From JAFNAG01 sp963824985 (GTDB taxonomy: Bacteria > Acidobacteriota > UBA6911): DNA of 64,000 nucleotides. How positions within the stretch are numbered: the first letter of the stretch is position 1; each line of letters begins with the position of its first letter. The position numbers were made by a program, and so were the translations under genes. The DNA is taken from contig CAWGRQ010000043.1 of the NCBI GenBank assembly GCA_963824985.1, forward strand, positions 62,001 through 126,000, given 5' to 3'. Under the pieces are notes generated by a model. The model was not told the origin of the DNA and did not search any database. It worked only from the letters and a program-made list of their open reading frames with translations. Shown piece by piece: positions 60,423 to 64,000 of this stretch.

Positions 60423-61759
60423 ACATCCACCACCGGCTTCGGTCCGATGTCTCCCGAATCTGGACCGCGGCCCTTCGGGCCGTTGAGCCGGCTGCGGCCG
60501 TGCGCCGATGGGTCCGAAGAGAAGGGGACGAGCTGGTGGTGGATCAGCGGCGCTTCCCCTTGGGCAAAGGGAGACGTGTCTGGATTCTGGGCGCTGGAAA
60601 GGCGGCGGCGCCGATGGCCCGGGCCCTCGAATCAATACTGGGTGACCAGATCCACGGCGGCGTGGTGGTAACGCGCTATGGCTATGGCTTGCCGCTGCGG
60701 AAACTTCAATTGCTGGAAGCAGGGCACCCGCTCCCCGATGCGAATGGTGTGGCTGCGGCTGAAAGTATCGCCCGGCTCGCCTCGAGCGAAATCACAGCCC
60801 GGGACCTGGTGATCTGCCTCCTGTCCGGCGGGGGTTCAGCTCTGCTCGTGGCCCCGGCTCCGGGCATCACCCTGGAGGACAAGCTGGCCTGCACCCGGCT
60901 CCTGCTCAACTGCGGCGCCACCATTCAGGAGACAAACGCCCTGCGCAAGCACCTTTCCCTCGTAAAAGGCGGCGGACTGGCACGAATGCTGGCTTCCGTT
61001 CCGGTGATCTCCCTAATCCTTTCGGATGTAGTCGGAGATCAACTGGATGCCATCGCCTCCGGTCCCCTGGTGCCCGACACCACCACATTCCACGACTGCA
61101 TGCGGATTCTGCGGCGTCTGGGAATCGAACATCAAGTTCCCGCTTCCGTTCTGAAACGCTTGAAGGCGGGAGTGTCCGGCCGGATACCCGACAACCCGAA
61201 ACCAGGAGATCCCATTTTCCATAAAAAGGTCCCGGTCCTGGTCGGAGGCAACGCCCAGGCGTGCAGTGCGGCCGCCGGCGCCGCCCGGCGTCTCGGGTAT
61301 CACACGCTGGTGCTCACATCGCGGCTCGAAGGGGATACAGGTGAAGCCGCGCACTTCCATCTTAATATCGCGGAGGAGATCGTGGGCCGAAACCGGCCCG
61401 TGCGCCGCCCGGCGTGCCTGATCAGCGGCGGAGAAACAACAGTCCGGGTTGTGGGCAGGGGGACAGGCGGCCGCAATCAGGAATTCGCGCTTCAATGCGT
61501 TGCCGGGCTGGCGCGCCTGGGCGCACCGGTTGTAGCCGCCAGTGTGGCAACCGATGGCTCGGATGGCCCCACCGATGCCGCCGGAGCTCTCGCAGACAAC
61601 CGAACCTTGGCCCGCTCTCTTGAGTTCGGCGCCGATTTTCTCCAGTCTTGCCTTCGGGAAAACGACTCCCACAAGTTCTTCCGGAATCTGGGGGATCTGG
61701 TGATGACCGGTCCCACCAGGACGAACGTCATGGACCTGCATCTTCTCCTGATCGATTGA
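60419..61759 (+). CDS. Glycerate 2-kinase (MOFRL/GckA type)
   Basis: The 446-residue protein belongs to the DUF4147/MOFRL family that phosphorylates glycerate at the 2 position. It has the N-terminal IWILGAGKAAAPMARALE, the CLLSGGGSALLV loop (about 136-147) and VKGGGLARMLASVPVI. The SDVVGDQLDAIASGPLVPD block (about 200-220) and a C-terminal MOFRL domain (GGRNQEFALQCVAGLA, ATDGSDGPTDAAGA) follow. It is coupled to the HD-GYP gene. Its 3' end overlaps the convergent AI-2E gene by 32 bp. Confidence 0.9.
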   Translation: MNIHHRLRSDVSRIWTAALRAVEPAAAVRRWVRREGDELVVDQRRFPLGKGRRVWILGAGKAAAPMARALESILGDQIHGGVVVTRYGYGLPLRKLQLLEAGHPLPDANGVAAAESIARLASSEITARDLVICLLSGGGSALLVAPAPGITLEDKLACTRLLLNCGATIQETNALRKHLSLVKGGGLARMLASVPVISLILSDVVGDQLDAIASGPLVPDTTTFHDCMRILRRLGIEHQVPASVLKRLKAGVSGRIPDNPKPGDPIFHKKVPVLVGGNAQACSAAAGAARRLGYHTLVLTSRLEGDTGEAAHFHLNIAEEIVGRNRPVRRPACLISGGETTVRVVGRGTGGRNQEFALQCVAGLARLGAPVVAASVATDGSDGPTDAAGALADNRTLARSLEFGADFLQSCLRENDSHKFFRNLGDLVMTGPTRTNVMDLHLLLID

Positions 61760-62867
61760 TCCCCGGCTTCCTCTGACACAAGGTGTCGCGAAACTCCTCG
61801 CGATAGAGATTCAGAAAAGAGACAAACAGGGCCGCAACCAAAGGACCGATCACGATGCCGAGGAATCCGAACGTCCGCAATCCTCCCAGGACGCTGAGGA
61901 AAACCAGGAGCGGGTGCATGTTGGTCCGGCCCTGGATAATGATCGGCTTCAACACGTTGTCGATCGAGCTGATCACCAGCCCGCCCACGGCCAGGAAGAC
62001 TATGCCGCGTGTCGTTTGTCCTGCCAGGATGAGATAGGCCGACCAGGGAATCCAGACCAGGAACCCGCCCACGATGGGCACCAGGGATACCAGCGAGACG
62101 ATCGCCCCCCAGAAGAGTGGCGCCGGAAGTCCCAGAAGGAGGAAGAGCAGGCACGCGGCGACTCCCTGCACTACCGCGGTCAGCAGGGAACCGAAGAACG
62201 TCGCATAGCTCACATCCTGGAATCTCTTGATGATCTCTGTCTCATATGACTCGGGAAGCGGGCTTGAAGAGCGGATGATCTCCATCAGCGCCGGTCCGTC
62301 CCGCAGCAGGAAGAACATGGTGATGAAGATCAGGAAGAAGCTGAAGAACATGCCGCCCACTCCTTTGATGAGCGATGGGCCGATCCCGACCAGGAATCTG
62401 CTGATCGTGCTGTAAGCTTCTTCCAGGTACATGGACAGGTCGAGTTGCTGCACGCCAAACCACTTCTGCGCCAGCGACACCAGCCACTGAATCGCCGGGT
62501 GGCTTTGCAGTTCATTCAGGCTCGACGCGGCGCTCCCCATGGAGATGGAGCTTTCGTGAAAGCTATTGTAGAAAGCGATCGACTGCTGTGTGATCAGAAT
62601 CCCGAGGAAGGTGACCGGCAGGATGAACAGCAGAAGAATCAGCAGGCAGGTGAGCAACGCTGCCACAGTCCGGCGCCGGCGCATCCACGCGAGAATCCGG
62701 TTGAACAGCGGAAGAAATACTACGGTCAGGACTACCGCCCAGAGGAGTGCCGATAGAAAGGGGGCAAAGATGAGGTAAAGAAAATAGACGATCGCGGCGA
62801 AACAGATCACGAAAAAGGCGGTGGCAAATCGGGACAAACCCGGCGTGTTAGAGTTGTTATCCATCAC
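61728..62867 (-). CDS. AI-2E family transporter (PerM-like)
   Basis: The 379-residue protein has about eight membrane segments in the AI-2E layout: paired N-terminal helices (FATAFFVICFAAIVYFLYLI, ALLWAVVLTVVFLPL), a periplasmic helical part, and the conserved late region PLFWGAIVSLVSLVPIVGG. The family includes the autoinducer exporter TqsA and sodium/proton antiporters, so the substrate here is not known. The stop overlaps the glycerate kinase end by 32 bp. Confidence 0.9.
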   Translation of the reverse strand: MMDNNSNTPGLSRFATAFFVICFAAIVYFLYLIFAPFLSALLWAVVLTVVFLPLFNRILAWMRRRRTVAALLTCLLILLLFILPVTFLGILITQQSIAFYNSFHESSISMGSAASSLNELQSHPAIQWLVSLAQKWFGVQQLDLSMYLEEAYSTISRFLVGIGPSLIKGVGGMFFSFFLIFITMFFLLRDGPALMEIIRSSSPLPESYETEIIKRFQDVSYATFFGSLLTAVVQGVAACLLFLLLGLPAPLFWGAIVSLVSLVPIVGGFLVWIPWSAYLILAGQTTRGIVFLAVGGLVISSIDNVLKPIIIQGRTNMHPLLVFLSVLGGLRTFGFLGIVIGPLVAALFVSFLNLYREEFRDTLCQRKPGINRSGEDAGP

Positions 62868-62936
62868 CAGAAACCTCCGGTCGCGACCGCGATCCCCACA
62901 TTATACCCTGACGGCCGCCACAACCTGATGGTTCCT

Positions 62937-64000
62937 TCACAACACCGATCGCAGTGCCTGATCCAGGTCGGCGATGATATCGTCGGCGTCTTCGATTCCT
63001 GCCGACAGACGCACCAGGCCGTCGCTGATGCCGATTTCCGCCCGTTCCTCCGCCGACAGGGCCCGGTGGGACGCCGTGGCCGGATGAAGGACGATAGTGT
63101 AAATATCGCCGAGAGTCGTGGCTGGCAGGCACAATTCCAAGGCGTCCATAAACCGGAAGGCGGTTTGTTTGTCGGCGCCGGCAATTTCGAAGGAAAGCAC
63201 CGCTCCGAAGCCGCGCCCTTTGAACAGCCCTCGTGCGAGCTCGTGCTGAGGATGTGCGGGCAGGCCCGGATAGTTGATCCGGGCAATCCCCGCCTGCCGG
63301 GACAGCCAGTCCGCGATACGGCTCGTATTGTCGCACTGCTGCCGCATGCGCAGCGGCAGGGTCTTGAGCCCGCGATGCGCCAGCCAGGCTTCGAACGGTC
63401 CCAGCGTGCTCCCGATCATTTTGTTGAGTTCATACATCGTGTTCCGGTTTTTGGCGGAGGTCACGATGATCCCGGCCAGGACATCGCAGTGACCGGCGAT
63501 GAATTTGGTGGCGCTGTGCATGACATAATCGGCGCCATAGGCGCACGGATTGCAGAGATAGGGGGAGGCAAACGTGTTGTCGATCAGGACCTGCGTACCG
63601 AATCGATGCGCCAGTTCGATCAGGGCGGGAAGGTCCGCCACCTTCAGGATCGGGTTGGAAATGGTTTCGGCAATCAGTATGACCGGCCGGGTTTCCGCCA
63701 GGGCTGCTTCCACCTGGACCACATCGGTGACGTCCACGAGGCGGACGTGGACTCCCAACTCCGTAAAGAGGCGCCGGAGCAAAGTGAATGTTGCCCCATA
63801 CAGATCCATGGCCGCGAGCACATGGGAGCCCTGACGCACGCCAGCCGTCAGCAGGGCGACATGGATCGCGGCCATCCCGGATGCGAAGGCATACGCAGCC
63901 TCGCCCCCTTCCAGATCCGCCGTTGCCGTCTCGAAGGCCGCGACCGTAGGGCTGCCGTAGCGCGGGTACACATAACCTTCCTTCGTTGTTCCCAGCACGC
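62937..64000 (-). CDS. Trans-sulfuration PLP enzyme (partial, N-terminus outside window)
   Basis: At least 353 residues are visible; the start lies beyond the right edge. The PLP lysine is in DYVMHSATKFIAGH, and YPRYGSPTVAAFETATADLE is the characteristic N-terminal entry of cystathionine gamma-synthase, beta/gamma-lyase and O-acetylhomoserine sulfhydrylase. The C-terminal LVRLSAGIEDADDIIADLDQ is also typical. The exact reaction among these cannot be chosen. Family members are about 380-400 residues, so about 40 residues are missing. Confidence 0.9.
   Translation of the reverse strand, partial: VLGTTKEGYVYPRYGSPTVAAFETATADLEGGEAAYAFASGMAAIHVALLTAGVRQGSHVLAAMDLYGATFTLLRRLFTELGVHVRLVDVTDVVQVEAALAETRPVILIAETISNPILKVADLPALIELAHRFGTQVLIDNTFASPYLCNPCAYGADYVMHSATKFIAGHCDVLAGIIVTSAKNRNTMYELNKMIGSTLGPFEAWLAHRGLKTLPLRMRQQCDNTSRIADWLSRQAGIARINYPGLPAHPQHELARGLFKGRGFGAVLSFEIAGADKQTAFRFMDALELCLPATTLGDIYTIVLHPATASHRALSAEERAEIGISDGLVRLSAGIEDADDIIADLDQALRSVL

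Noticed and set aside
1..64000. CRISPR array, prophage or rRNA operon
   Set aside because: No regular short repeat-spacer pattern, no phage structural or integrase genes and no rRNA-like sequence were seen.

Overview
The window looks like chromosomal DNA from a GC-rich (roughly 60% by eye) Gram-negative bacterium of the phylum Acidobacteriota, probably an uncultured lineage. The main taxonomic clue is a set of large FtsX/MacB-type permeases with an N-terminal cytoplasmic helix-rich domain, paired with PadR regulators. This is the arrangement named ADOP (acidobacterial duplicated orphan permease). All coordinates and motif calls were made by reading the sequence, with no database search.

Region 1 (308-18402) is mostly housekeeping and mostly on the minus strand. 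One block runs TPR lipoprotein-like protein, ispE, tRNA-Gln, prs, rplY, pth, rpsF, rpsR, rplI, dnaB, followed by a TMTC-like membrane/TPR protein. A second block is the classic rimP-nusA-infB-ylxP-rbfA-truB translation/transcription operon. Its promoter and a 5'-leader intrinsic terminator (a probable attenuator) can be read just upstream of rimP. Region 2 (18667-23439) is a gldA-gldF-gldG-like ABC transporter operon ending in a DUF4340 protein. It is followed by rpoD (with a clear terminator) and an HU gene.

Region 3 (26295-32702) is a glycan cluster: GH57 glycosidase, hexapeptide acyltransferase, SDR epimerase and a YfhO-like membrane protein. Region 4 (32746-45041) is an accessory region. 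It has three full ADOP permeases, two PadR genes with readable promoters and dyad operators, three decayed ADOP fragments, a frameshifted WG-repeat protein divergent from an XRE/membrane-protein pair, and a 286-bp element with 31-bp terminal inverted repeats. Region 5 (45289-49458) holds a glycine-rich S9 peptidase and a VapBC toxin-antitoxin pair.

Region 6 (49640-64000) has an SDR and a GT2 glycosyltransferase, galT, then glgA tightly coupled to a histidine kinase and a stand-alone receiver. The kinase has lost its phosphoacceptor histidine (Phe in its place). After these come an acyl-CoA dehydrogenase, a serine beta-lactamase-like hydrolase, a small Cys/His protein, an HD-GYP response regulator, glycerate 2-kinase, an AI-2E family protein and a partial PLP trans-sulfuration enzyme cut by the window edge. 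Several dispersed intergenic repeats recur across the window; two have terminal inverted repeats. The most unusual items are the histidine-less kinase on the glycogen synthase operon, the small non-autonomous repeat elements, and the remnants of permease duplication.
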